A stretch of 64,000 nucleotides of DNA from Cardinalis cardinalis (taxonomy: Eukaryota > Chordata > Aves > Passeriformes > Cardinalidae): assembly GCA_014549065.1 (NCBI GenBank), contig JACDOX010000051.1, forward strand, positions 2,644,807-2,708,806, in the 5' to 3' direction. The translations under genes were made by a program, and so were the position numbers. The notes under the pieces were generated by a model, which was not told the origin of the DNA, did not search any database, and worked only from the letters and a program-made list of their open reading frames with translations. This document shows, piece by piece, positions 49,173 through 61,580 of this stretch (position 1 is its first letter; each line of letters begins with the position of its first letter).

Positions 49173-52100
49173 AAAAATCATGCATCAGTGAAGCAAGAGG
49201 TCAGAGCATTCCTAAGCACTTATTTCAGAGCAGCTCTGCTTCGGCTGCTGCTTCTTGGCTTCCCAAAGTGGCCACACCAGCTTTCCTATCTCAGGGCAGG
49301 GGGAGTGTGATGAGTCATCTCCAGGGAGCTCTTTCCAGAGGGGGAAACTCTCAGCACATCCAGCAAGAAAGTTGCAAAAGGATGGGAGATGAGCAGCAGG
49401 TCCTCAGGGCAGAGCCAAGATGCAAAGCCCAGGAAGACGCAGCCCTGTGTTGTTCCAAATCAACCTTTTCCCTTGGAGGCCTCTCAAATTCAGCATGTAG
49501 ACACACCATCCCCTTACCTCTTCTTCAGCTTCCCCAGGGAAGGAGGAATTTAGGGACACCAGGTATGGATAATCCTCAGGCAGCACTCATGCTGCTCCCA
49601 AACAGAAACTAAGCTCCACNGCCAAGGAGCACACATCCCTTCTGCTCTTCACAAAACTTTTATAAGCTCAGGGTTCACAGCAAGAAAGCCCAGGCCAGGC
49701 CCTANTTCAGTTAATTATGCTAATTGTGTTTCCCCCATGTCAGATGTGTTGAGGAGTGCACAGCTGTGGAACATTTCCAGCAATGGGGAGGTTCACTCAG
49801 GGTGTTGCTGGGTTGTTTCCATCTCACCAGAAACCAGCAAGCAAAAGAGTCTTGAGGGAAGTTTGCATGGAGCAAAGGTGCCATGGATTTTTGGAAGCTC
49901 CATCTAGTTTACACTGAGGTCATAACCCCCCCCCTTCAGAAATGGTTGCAGAAGACTCAGGTCACAGTTGAACAAGGCTCCCACCACCCAAATGTCAGAA
50001 TCCATCTTTCAAAACCAGATGGAAAAAGGCAGATCTCAGGTCACACACCCAGTGGGGTTGGGTTCAGCTGCAGGACACATGAGAAAGCAAATGACTTTCT
50101 GTAAGGTCCTTTCAACCTCAGGTGCAGCCCCACTTCTGCAAGTGAATCACCTATGTCACCCTTAAAAGTCAGGCAGGGACTTGCATGGTGGGGAGAGAAT
50201 TTCAATCTAGTCACTGCAAATGCTGGGCTCTGAGAAGGTCTGGGTTTAGGCTTGAAGATCAGTGTGAGTGGTATTAAATCATCCACATCAGTCTAATTAA
50301 CACCTACACTACAAGGGAAGACAAAGCAGTTTCATGTTATTANCTCAGGGTAAAGAGGTTATATCAGAGCCTGGTGGGCAAAGCTAAAGGTGGCACTGCT
50401 GGTGTGGGCACAAAAGGGTTTCACTGATTCTAAGCTGCCTCAGCTCACTTAACAAAACACTTTTTTTTATCCCTGTGGAAGAAATGAGGGTCTCATCTAA
50501 TTCCAATAACTGAGTTGCTGGGCATGGTGCAGCTCGTCTCACCATAGCTGAGAGGAAAAATAAACCAGGAGCAAGCCCTGCAGAGCACAGGGGGCTCCTC
50601 TCTCTGTTAGGCGTGCACGAGCCTCAAGATGGAAGTCTACTCTCATTTGAGGCCTTTGGGTGCTTGTGTAGTATAAATATTTACTAATAACACAGAGAGA
50701 GTGAGAGCAGGAGAATAGTCATTTTTCTCAGTGGCTTAGGGTTAAGTACAGGGCAATGGCATCTTAAATCCAGATGTTCTCCTTTTGGGATTTGCCCACG
50801 AGGCATATTCTCACGAGATTTCCCTGGCATTTTGATTTGGATAGTAGCAAGCACTTTTAGCCCAATGATATCATGAGCAGATGACTCAAAATGCTCAAGG
50901 ATTTTCTTTGTAAATTCCAGCAGTTTATTTTATGACTAATGCAGGGCAGAAACTTCTGCAGATTTCATCTTCCCATCCTTCTGTGTTTCTATTTTCAGTT
51001 GGCTTTAAAGGATTCTGAACTTGGCCTGCTAGCAGAAGATTTATTTAAATTTATATATTATATATAAATACAAATATTGTGTGCACATGAGGGTGTGTGG
51101 GAGCTGTTCCCAAGGTGCTGGTGAAACGACACATCCTGATGGAGGCAGAGCCAATGGAGATGTTGGGGGCTGCCCCCTTGGGAGACAGGGATAAAATAAA
51201 CATGGGAACATCCTTCCCATGGCAATTGCAGCAGGGCACAATATTTAATGTCATTTTACCACCTGTGCTTGGAAGAAATGGCTCAAAAGTTACAATTTTT
51301 GCACCTTTGGCCAAACCAGCAGCAGNTTCCAGATCCTTTCAGTAAAATGCCTGAATGTGGCAGAGGAGGGTGGAAAAGATGCCCACGACCCCCCAGCTGT
51401 GGGGGCAGCAGTGGGGAGGGTGTTTGAACACCAGGCAAACACTGGACACCAGCAGCAGAGAGAATAAACCCAGGAAATTCACTGGAGGTGAAGCTGGGCT
51501 GCCCTGGCCAAGGCAGTTGCACAACAGCATCAATTCAAGGCTTGCACAGGGGTGATTTTTCTCTCCGTCCAATTCACCAAGGACTTGCACGCTACTTTGG
51601 TGGATTTTCTGCACAATTACAGATTATTGCCATGGTAACAGATGCATCACATGACAACTTTGTTACCTCAGAGACAAGAAACAGCTGCTTAAAGAAACAG
51701 GCGTCCACCAGGAATGGGGATATTTATTTTCTTTTTTTTTTCTGTTGGCTTCATAATGTTTCAGAAGTCTTCTCTGGTTTTCTCATGGATGCAGCTTGCA
51801 TCATTTGTATAGTTTAAAATGTTTCAGTGCATCAGCTGAAAGTTTTTTTCTCCTACATCATATTTTTGCCTCTTACTAGAAATGCAGTATGTGTCTGGAG
51901 AAAAAAAAATAGAGTTCCTGTAATTTTGGGAGAAATAAAATGGCTTTTTTATTCCCTCATAAGCATCTCTCTCTAATGCTGCCATTTTGTTTTTATTAAG
52001 TTAAAGNCCACTGAAGCATTGCTAATAATATTATTTGAGAGAAATCCCAGATCCCTTGAAGTTAATGCTACTTTGCTTTTGTTTGAGGGAGGCCAGAAGT

Positions 52101-52562
52101 GCTCTCTCAGGCCATATTCCCATATTCTGCAGAGAGTCAAGGCCTTCTCTGCCCCAGGTACCTCCAGAGCACCAGCCACATGTAGAGAGTTTAACTGGCC
52201 AGGGAAACCTAAGATGACAAATTCTTGTGTAGTTCAAAAATTATTCTTTACATTTTTGAAAAAATGTTCAGAGACCTCATTTATTGCTAGCTCAGTTTTT
52301 AGGCAATTTTAAATTAAAAGGCCAGTTTTAAAAAGCTTCACCAGGTAAGCCAGCCAGTTTGGATTTTTTATCTCAGTTGCCAATTTATTCTAATTTTTCA
52401 TGCATAAGGAATAATGAAACCTTGATTCTTTTTCCTGTTCCCCTTGGGTAGCCCAGTGGGGCTCATTCAGTGACTGCACCAGACATGGATGGCACAAATC
52501 ANTGTCCCCAGCCCAGGGCTCAGCCCTGGCCCCCTGGCAGCATCTCCAGCCCCCATCCTGAG
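49173..52562. other. Unique non-coding DNA
   Basis: No gene or mobile element is recognised. It holds a C9 run at about 49927-49935 and a T-rich tract near 51728-51741. Confidence 0.6.
51049..51069. repeat. AT-only near-palindrome
   Basis: Nine-base arms ATTTATATA and TATATAAAT are exact reverse complements around a TTA spacer. Low-complexity AT sequence makes this unsurprising. Confidence 0.8.
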
Positions 52563-52592
52563 CATTCCAGCCTTGNCCATTCCAGCCTTCAC
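52563..52592. repeat. 15-bp tandem duplication
   Basis: Two adjacent copies of a unit beginning CATTCCAGCCTT, at 52563-52577 and 52578-52592. They differ only in the last bases, one of which is N. Confidence 0.7.
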
Positions 52593-52866
52593 CAGAGACC
52601 TGCAGCTGCCTCAAAGTCACCCCATTCCCCAGCCCCCAGTGGTGTTAATTAAGGACCTGCCGGAGCTCAGACAGCCAGACCACTTCAGCCCACAGTGAAT
52701 GTCTGATTAATTAAAGGCTTATAATTAACCTTCATGGCTGGAATTTCCCAAAGACCTTCATGGGCTGAGGTACACAAATCCCATCGACCTCAACGGGAGG
52801 CTGGAATCAAATTGGTTTTGTGCCTTACTGGGAATCCCCCTGCACACCAGCAGAGTGAAATGTTTC
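52593..52866. other. Short unique non-coding DNA
   Basis: Nothing is recognised between the 15-bp duplication and the minisatellite. Confidence 0.6.
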
Positions 52867-52957
52867 CCTTTCCTGGGTTTGGATGTGCTTTCCCGAGTTT
52901 GGATGTGCTTTCCTGGGTTTGGATGTGCTTTCCCGAGTTTGGATGTGCTTTCCCAGC
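52867..52957. repeat. 20-bp minisatellite with alternating unit types
   Basis: About four and a half copies of a 20-bp unit beginning TTTGGATGTGCTTTCC. Full units are 52878-52897, 52898-52917, 52918-52937 and 52938-52957, with a partial unit before. The last four bases alternate between CGAG and TGGG, so the array is really a 40-bp higher-order repeat. The final unit has decayed to CAGC. Confidence 0.92.
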
Positions 52958-55142
52958 CTTTCAGAGCTGCTCAAAGAGAGCTGGAAAATAAATCCTGTGC
53001 AGAAAACCCTGCTGTGCCCCTCTGTGCCACCACCAGCCCTGCTCACACCACGGCTTTGCGCGACCAGAGCTCAGAGCCAGCACCAACTCTGGATCCAACG
53101 GAGCTTCCCCAGATTTATCCCACCACAAAGGAGATCAAGAGTCTCCAAACAGCCCCAGAAGTAAAAACGGAGAAAGACAGACACATCAGACATTAGAGAA
53201 ATCCTGACTTTTTTTATTTAACTGTTTTGTTTTAAATTTTCTTTCAGGAGTCACATTTTTTTCCCCAAAAATTTTAACTGGGAAGTCACCTCTGCACAGG
53301 ACATTTTTGTTAATGAAGGCCACTGCCTTAATGTGGTTTTCTTTAGTTAAATATTTCTGGTAATGAAATTCTGTTGTACAGCTTAAATTAGCACTGTAAT
53401 TTTTTGCTATAGTTGTTTTTATTTGACCACATGGAGCTCAGTGACTTGTAACCCAGTCCCTCAGCCTATTTTTAAATTTCATGTGGACCTTTTCAGTTAT
53501 TTAGTAGCTTTTTTTAGTAGCATGAGAATGGAAAGACCAAACAATGTTGCTTTATCATTGAGAGCTTTTGTTTCACAGGATCACAACTGAAATGAGTTTG
53601 TCCAGCTCTCAGCTCAGGCTCTGGGGAAGAAGAAATCACAATTTTTTAATAAAAAGGCTCCCAGTCTTGTAATTTCTGGTTCATGCTAGCTCTCTATGGA
53701 AGATGCTACACAGTTATTCTATGATCCAAATCTTGGTCCAAATGATCCAGAGGACAGCAGACAAAACTGGACAGCCCAGTTGTTGCAGGCTGTTCCCATC
53801 CTGGCAGACACAGGATTTCAGGGTTTTGCCCTGGCCTCCTTCATTCCCTGATTTCCTCCTCTCCTCTCCCTCAGCTGTGGTAGTGCTACTGATAAACCAA
53901 GAATGAGAAACCCTCAGGTGAGGCAGGAGTGATGCAAAGCTTCAGGACAGCACCGGGATCCCTCTGACATCTGCACTCCTGATCCTAGAGATCAAGGTGT
54001 ATTAATCTGGCTTTGGAAAACTCCACAAGATCTCACCTTGGTGCCCCTTTGGGTATTTTCTTCATCTTCCCACCCCCCACTTACTTGTAAGTCCAACAAA
54101 CATTTTTGTTTCCACTTGGAGACAAAGGAACAGGGGTGTAGTGAAGGGAGAAGGATGCTCTTAGTCCTTCAGTGAAGTAAAAGCAGAAAACCATCTGAGA
54201 GAAATGCCCCAAACTTAAGCAGGGCATTAGGCAGAACTAACAGACCAGACCTCCAAGCCATCAGAAATTCCTGGCTGAATAAAAGATTGATTTCAAAGAC
54301 TCAAAGATACCTCAAGGCCAGCATTTCCAAAGCAGATGGGAGCTGANTGGAGCTGAAGCATTCCTCTTGTTCACTGCATTTGAGTGAGCGCTTTAAGTCT
54401 CCAAAGATTGAACTATAAAGAGAAATTAGTTTATTAATAATTCACAGGCTCCAAGAAGAAAAAAAGTCAAAAGCATATGCTCATGAACAAAGCTGATTTT
54501 ATTTTCCCTGTTTAGAATTGAGCAACATGTAAAAAATTGGAGAGTGTCAAGCTCAAAAATTTAATTCAGGGCTTTTTCTCTTCCTTCCCTTTAACCCAAG
54601 CAAGGATATATTCCAACTTCGTCACGAGCACTGCAAGTTCTTCAAATCCCAAATGGTTTATGTGAAACATTAAAAGCACACTATCATCTTCAGCTCTTTA
54701 ATAGTTTAGGACGTTTTCATGGCATAGTTATTATCCAATAGCTCTTAATTGCAGCTTGTACATTTCAAGACAACACATTCATGGACTGGAATAACAGAGA
54801 TTTTAGACTCCCATCCAGCATCATGGCAAAGCATATCCTTACTCTAGGTATCTCATTGAATCTGGCACTTCCCTGTCCCACTTTGCCAAATTATGAAGCC
54901 TGTAACATTCATATGCTTAAAGTCAATCATGTTATTCCTGATTCTGTGCTTGTCCCTTATAGTTTTGGTAATTGCTTGATTGTAGGTCACTAGGTAAACA
55001 AAAGAATTGAAGAATTCAATCATAAAAATTCACTAAAAGACAGCAATAAGGGGGTTGTGAATTTTAAATAAAATGCTTTCCATTGTACAACAGAGAAATT
55101 ATAAGAGCAGGGTGGATGTCACAATTTTTGCCACATTTATTG
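52958..55142. other. Unique non-coding DNA
   Basis: No gene or mobile element is recognised. Composition becomes AT-rich after 53.2 kb. Confidence 0.6.
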
Positions 55143-55189
55143 GAATATTGGTTCTTCTAAAAGTGAATATTGGTTCTTCCTCTAAAAGT
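55143..55189. repeat. Tandem duplication of about 22-25 bp
   Basis: The unit beginning GAATATTGGTTCTTC and ending CTAAAAGT occurs at 55143-55164 and, with a three-base insertion, at 55165-55189. This is a recent local duplication or slippage event. Confidence 0.88.
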
Positions 55190-56149
55190 CCTTGTTTCCC
55201 TCTACAGGAGAGCTGAATATTGACTATTTTGTCCCAAAAAGAGCTGCACAATTAAATATTACAGGGGTTTTTTGCCTCCAATCTCAGAAAAAAGTCTCAT
55301 ACCATGACCCAACCTCGGCAAGGAAAATACAGATTATGAGTTCAAATTACATTACTAATGGAATGTGTCAGTCCCGTTTGTTTCTTGGTTTCCATTCTAT
55401 TGAATCACAGCATTACTGCTTTTGGAAGGAATCTGATGATAAAGAAAGCCACCTCCCAACAACGGAGGGGAATGATAAAAGAAGAGGCCAGCCATCATCA
55501 TCCTGAAGGAAATAACCAACACTGGAGCCCTGGAGCAGCTGTGATTCCCACGGGACTCTGCTCTGAGTCAGAACCCAGGCTGCAGCTGATGCTCATCCCC
55601 CTGGATCCCACTCANAGCCAACAAACTGTTGCTCTCAGAATATAATACTTTTAACCATGTGAATTTTTTNCCCCAAAGATAATTATTTATTTCACCTCTG
55701 GGTGAACCAGAGTGGAACGTGTTCCAGAGCAGCACTAGAAGAATGTGGAAAGCTCAGATAAATTCTTTGTGAGGTGATTTGCCTTTCTCCCCTTCTCTTT
55801 GTGAGAAATGTGTGGCTGGGAGACAGAGATCTCTGTCCTGACAGCAGGTTCCTCACAAGACACAGAGTTCAGGGTGCACAAAGAGCAAAGCAAAGCAGGT
55901 TTAGCTGCTCTTGGCTGCTCAGAGTTGTTTCCTAATACTCTGCATGGCTCAAGCAAAGGATTAGGCAGTGATAGGTGAACTGCAAGAGATGGAGGTCCAA
56001 ATTCTGGAGTTACTATTTCATCCTCTCCCAGGCCAATTTCCTCTTGGCTCCAGCTGGAGTCCTTGAAATCCAGGGAAGTTTTGCCTGACTACAGAGTGAG
56101 TAATGATTCCAGGAATCAACATTTGGAGATAACACCAAACTGAGTATCT
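55190..56149. other. Unique non-coding DNA
   Basis: A 3' splice-site-like TTTCCCTCTACAG ends at about 55205 and is followed by an open stretch to 55506 with no recognisable domain. No other feature is seen. Confidence 0.55.
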
Positions 56150-56600
56150 TTGCTAAATTAACTTTCTCCTAAGGTCATCTCTGTAACACTCGAGCGCACA
56201 ATGCGTTATTTTCGAAATNAGCCGGTCCCTATCTGTTTATCATCAGGCCAATACACGAATTCCTGATCATTTCTCCACAAGGCACACATAATTTGAGGCC
56301 ATTAGGCAGTGCTTATCCATACCTCCACCGGGCAGATGTGTTCCCTGGGAGCGCTTGTCCGGGGTCTGGCAATAATAACGCAGCACGGGCAGGAAAATCA
56401 ATCCCAACAAGTTTCAGAGGGACCCTTCCAAAGCTCCCCAGCATGTGACAGAGGGCTGCTAATGAGAGGGAGAGATCACATTCATTGCATGAGTGACAGG
56501 TGAAAGGGAAGATTAACGTTAGCATACACCTGCTCTTTGGTGCCCCAATTAAGACCTCCTACTGTCAGCAGTAACATAAGATGCAAATCAGCCCATGCCC
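56150..56600. promoter_or_regulatory. Candidate conserved enhancer block H, CpG-enriched
   Basis: About eleven CpG occur between 56180 and 56420, five of them within 45 bases at 56190-56235, in an otherwise CpG-poor area. TGACAG (56494-56499, MEIS/TGIF type) overlaps CAGGTG (56497-56502, E-box). An exact POU octamer ATGCAAAT lies at 56581-56588. The palindrome TAACGTTA lies at about 56514-56521. Retained CpG plus motif density suggests constraint or an unmethylated enhancer. No alignment is available. Confidence 0.32.
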
Positions 56601-59600
56601 TTCCCCCTCCTCCTGGAAGGTTGTGGCAGGATTTGGAGCAAAATACAAGGCGACAAGAAATGGAAAATCTTGAATGCCTTCCTTGCTCTGCAAACCTTTT
56701 GCTTGCCTCCTGATTCTGTCCTTATCCTGCCTTTTCCGTGTCACCACTCCCCTGATTCTTCTCACCTAGAGAGGTGAAATGACCTGTTTCAGCAAGGGAC
56801 CCCTGCCCTGGGGACAGTCCCAGGGACAGACAGGAAAACCCATGATTTGAATTGGCAATACTTATCCCTGTTTTTTTGAAATTTGTTTGAACTAACCTTG
56901 CTCGAGCCATTGGTGATAGAGGAGATGGGTGGAAACATCATCGAAGGAGATATGTGGGATGGAGAAGGAGGGGGTGGCTCATCAGCTTATCATGGACTGG
57001 GTCTAAGGAATTGCTTGTGAGGCAATATTTTAATGCAGCATTGGCAACCCATGCTGGAATATTGCAAATCCATGAGTAGCTCTTGTGAGTGCTTTTCCAA
57101 TATGTCCATACTATCCCATTTTGTCTCTTCCTAGTGTCCAATATTAATCAAATATTGCTTATCTGATGGAATTCCAGCTGCCAAGACTTCTCAAAAGTGA
57201 TTGTCCTTTCAACTTCCTTGTAGCTGTTGCATGAAGGGACTAGTCCAGAAGGTTCAAATCCATTCCAATGAGAGAAAAAATTTAAACGACTTTCTATCCT
57301 TCCCCCTTAANAAAAAAAAAAAAAAATCAATTAAAAAAAATCAACCTAGCAAACAAAAAACCAAACACCCCAAGAGGCTTAAAAATTGCATTTTAAAATA
57401 GGTTAACATTCATTCAAACTGGCACTAGCATTTTGGGTAGGTTTTGGAGAGCATCCCTGCAGGACCCCTGCCCCTGTTTGTCCCGCCCAGCCCAATGGGC
57501 AGAGGTAACCACGCTGTGTGGCAGGCACACAGCCAGGGCAGTTGGCCTTTCCTTCCTCCTCCCAGCTCTGCTGGCTGTTGGAAAACATGCATCAATTTGT
57601 TTTTCTCCCTTCAGGCAGAAAATAAAATTGGCAAAAATCTTCCCAGCAGGAAGCCAGGAAGCCCTGTTTAAATTTTCCCAAGGGGAGGGGGCAACTCAGC
57701 AAAGTCAGTATTTTCCCGCAAAAATTTTCAATTTGCGTACAGACGATATTTTATTAGAACAATTTATTGATAGGAAACATCTAGAAATCCCATTCCAGAG
57801 CTTTATTGGCAGAGAAATGAACTCCTGCATTTCACAACCTCAGATTCTTTTCTCCTTCAGCAAACTGTCAGCTTTTGACCATTCAATTAAAAACACCCCA
57901 ACCCTTCAGTTTGTTGACCTGTTGCACTTTCTATCTGGGGTGACTTAGACCAAATCTGAAACAATTACACACACTCCAAGTCTTTAAAGCTCTCGAAACA
58001 CTGATGCATAGGAAGGGAATAGAATTCTTGGGACACTCTCTAGTTCATTTATCTTGTCTGGTAATCTTTTGCCAATACCCATAGACAGGAGCTGAGTGGA
58101 AAGCAACAGCTCTATGGCTCAGTTTCTCAAATTCTTACTGATGCTGAAATTAAAGCCATGAAATCCCTTCTCCCAGTGGTGTTGTGAGAATAAATTCTTC
58201 AGTGGCACTAAAAGGCCCTCAGATATTAATGCTGAGTGCTTGCAAGAGTACACAGAAAGATGGATGGTGTTTGTCCTCAGCCCCCAGAAACCATTAAGTT
58301 CCATTGCTCTGCAAACCTCTCTGATGGACCAGCTCTGCTCCTCAAAGCTCTGTGCATCCAGTTGTCCTCTCTGTGTGCACATTCAGTGGGGCTGGAGTGG
58401 TCAGATTTAAGGAAAGAGTCAAAGAGATGTTTTGGGGAAAATCTACCAGAAAGTGAGGACACAGCACAAGCCTCATTCAGCTGCTTTACCCCAGCATCAC
58501 CACTCCAGAGTTATGGACTCCTGTGAAGAGGTGCAGGTGGAAAGAGGAGAGTTTATAGTGCCTGTCTTGGGATGAGATTGGGATGCACAGGAAATATCTG
58601 ACTAGCTTTTATGCAGGGACATGGGAAAAAAAAATTACATTTATGTATTAAAGGATGTTAATTTGCTCAGAGTAATTTTCCATAGATTTTATTGATTGAT
58701 TTCAGGCTTTGAGGGTTTAACTGCCATGTCAGTTTGCCCACTTTAATTTAGCATGTGGATGACTTATAACAACAAGCTGGTTTTATCACTTGAAACCCTT
58801 CCTAATTAATGATAGACAAAAGAGGGACAGAGAAAACACTCTGGGTGAACATATTACTTTCCCTTCTCTTTCATCCTGGAAAAGCTCCTAAAATTTGTGA
58901 GCTTGAGTAAATTATTTGGAAGACTGTTAAATACACAGGCACAGCAGCAGCAACAACCGTGCAAAGCTAATAAATCTCACAGAACTGAAATTATTGCAAT
59001 AAGGATTATTCCAGATTTAGAACAAGAAGGATAAATATCACTATGAAAGGTCTTCATCAGTGTCTTCAGCCTCATCATTTCCTGTGGCTGTGATTCAGTT
59101 ATTAGACTGTACACATGCTAGGGAAGAAGTCAAATTGATACAGAATGAAAAAAAAAGAAGGATTAAACCTGGCTGGGATCAAACAGGGATACAACTGTTC
59201 TGCCACTGGCTTAGCTCACAGTGCTGGGCAATGCATCGGACACCTCCCTGTTTCATTCGTCCATCTGTAAACTGTTAAAACAATTCTCACCCCAGCATCC
59301 AGGAGAAATCAATCATCAGGACTGAGCTGAACCAAATAGCCATTAAGTTCTTGGATGGAAGACATAATAGGAACACAAATATTTTCACTTGAAGTGTTAT
59401 ACTGCCCTCAGTTAGGCTCTGCTGGTGGTGACGTTGAGCTGAGCACATTCTCCTTGCTTTCAGGACAGGCTGTGATTTTCAGAAGATTGTATTGCAACAA
59501 CATTTCCTTTATCCTCAGCTCCTTGTGAGGTTGCACACAGTAACTGGCATTGCAAAACCCCAAAGTTTTAATTCAGAGACAGCTCTGAGCACTCTGCAAA

Positions 59601-60941
59601 CAGAGCTCCAGCACCTGTTTGGAACCTCTCACCTCAGAGAGACCCTTGCCATGAGCTGCCCTTGTCCTGCCCCTCATTGCATACATCAGCACTATTGCCA
59701 ATTCCAAGCACTTTCCATCCTCCAGAGCAGTCAGGACAACACTTCACAGTGAGCTTTGAGGCTCTTGGAAAGAGGAATAGGCTTGCATTGTCCCCATGTT
59801 CGACCTCTGGTTTTGGTCCCACTTTGAACCCTACCCCTGAAACCACTTGGATCTGGGTTTTCCTTTGGTTTTCTGAGTGACAGAAGCAGCTCTTGTGCAA
59901 CCCCATGAATCCAGCAGCCAGAGCTTTGAGAAGATCTTGAAGTAGTGCAAAGAGCAAGTTCATTCTAAAAACAGGCAACACCACCAAGTGCACTAGAAAA
60001 AAAAGAAAAATCACCAAATTTGTTCAATGTGGAGACAGGCACAGAACAGAGCCTGTCCAGAGCACCTCTTGGGGGCACATTTCTTCAGCAACTCCACTGC
60101 TTCCCTCCAGTGATTGCCCAAAGAGCCATGGCAGCCAGCAAATACAGAGACTGCTTAGCAGAATTTTTTCCACAGATAAAAAGATTTCTGAAATTCTAGG
60201 AACATTCTTTCCTTTTTTTTTTTCTTTTGTTTTGCTTTGTTACAAGCTTCCACTCTATACTGAAATATTCCAGACTTTATTTTCAATAAATAATGCAGAG
60301 AGAGTAGCTTCAGATGCAGCTGGAATCTGAGCTACAGTCCTGATGGCCCTGCCCAACTTTCCATCAATGCTGTCAAAGATCCAGAGAACAAAAAGGGAGG
60401 GAATTGAAAATCCTGCCAGAAGTTACCCCACTGCCCCTTCTCCTGGCTCCCAGTGCAATGTGTTCCCAGACATCAAACTGAAACTCCACATCTGCCTGTA
60501 CTAAAGGGTGTTTTCCTTTCCTATGCACTTTCAGCTGCACAATTTGGATTAATCCAACCTGATGATCATTGTGAGGCCCAGCCACAAAGCACAGACACAA
60601 TGTATGTGATGCTGTCCAGGGTCTGACCAGGCGTTTTTGTTCAGAAATTTCCTTCCAAACGCTCAGGTTTGGCCATTTTTCAGTGGTGGCCTTGGCACAG
60701 AGAAGTGACAGCATGTCATTTACCCCTGAGCTCAGTGCCCTCCCCAGCTCTGCACGTGCCAAAATTGCTTATGGAGCTCCCATTGGTTCTGACAACGCTT
60801 TCAATTTAGCAAATGTTTATGTGACTCTGGGTTGGAAAAGGATGGAAAAAGAGTCCAGGCACATCACTCTAAATAGATCTGTGGGTAACACTTTAGCTAC
60901 ACATTGAACTTAGATTTAGTAGCATCGTTATTGCATGTAAT
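56601..60941. other. Unique non-coding DNA
   Basis: No gene or mobile element is recognised. An A-rich tract lies at 57309-57360 and a T-rich tract at about 60211-60245. A 171-codon open frame at 57433-57948 has no recognisable domain. 57.7-57.8 kb is AT-rich with a little retained CpG. Confidence 0.6.
57309..57360. repeat. A-rich low-complexity tract
   Basis: A15 preceded by N, then further A runs. No retrotransposon body is recognised upstream. Confidence 0.8.
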
Positions 60942-60969
60942 GTTTATTTTATTAGGTTTATTTTATTAG
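60942..60969. repeat. Exact 14-bp tandem duplication
   Basis: GTTTATTTTATTAG is present twice head to tail, at 60942-60955 and 60956-60969. It carries TTTAT cores of the CDX/posterior-HOX type, though AT-rich slippage is the simplest explanation. Confidence 0.9.
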
Positions 60970-61369
60970 TGTGCCCACAGCAGAATGTAAGCCTTGTCTT
61001 TGTCAACTCTAAAGGCACCCCACAAGAGGCTCTGAGTAGAAAAATATGGTGCAGTTCATTTTTTCCTTTGGAAAAGCCAAGCAGATGCTGATGAGTGGAT
61101 AGTCACAATAAGTGTGTGTTTTGAATGCACTATTAAGCTCTGAAACTCAGCTGAGTTAACTTGGTGGGAAGTTGGGTTTAATTTGATCCTGTCTCTGAGT
61201 GTTCATAAAATGATGCAATTCAGCTTTAACCAGATGAGTGGTATCATCAAAATATATTATTTAAATCCCACCCTCTCAGCCATGTAGCCAAATTGGAAGA
61301 AGTGTCACTTAAGTATCTCCTTCCAGGCCAGGAAAAGATCAGTCACACTTTAAATTAAGTGTCTCAAGT
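60970..61369. other. Unique non-coding DNA
   Basis: AT-rich unique sequence with no recognised gene or repeat. Confidence 0.55.
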
Positions 61370-61580
61370 AAGGATTTAATTTAGACTTAATAAGACAGCG
61401 ATTGTACGTTAAATACCATCGGGTTATTAAAACCATATTCATGAGGTTTTACAGCTATGTCAGGACAATATGCCATAAATGGAAAAACTGGTAACAAGAC
61501 ACAGTTATTGATTCTGACAACATGTGCTAGATAGGATGCATTCATATGTTCAATAAAAATAAGATAAACAAGCATGTTTT
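61370..61580. promoter_or_regulatory. Candidate conserved enhancer block I
   Basis: An AT-rich unique block. Three retained CpG fall between 61395 and 61425, and TAAT or TTATTAA cores lie nearby. It is CNE-like in texture only, with low confidence. Confidence 0.2.

Noticed and set aside
52867..52957. CRISPR-like direct repeats
   Set aside because: Units are contiguous without spacers, and the genome is vertebrate. This is a minisatellite.
55190..55506. Acceptor-like TTTCCCTCTACAG followed by an open frame
   Set aside because: No recognised protein similarity and no convincing downstream donor or polyadenylation context.
57251..57261. Exact tRNA B-box-like sequence GGTTCAAATCC
   Set aside because: The bases on either side cannot form a T-arm and no A-box lies at the right distance upstream.
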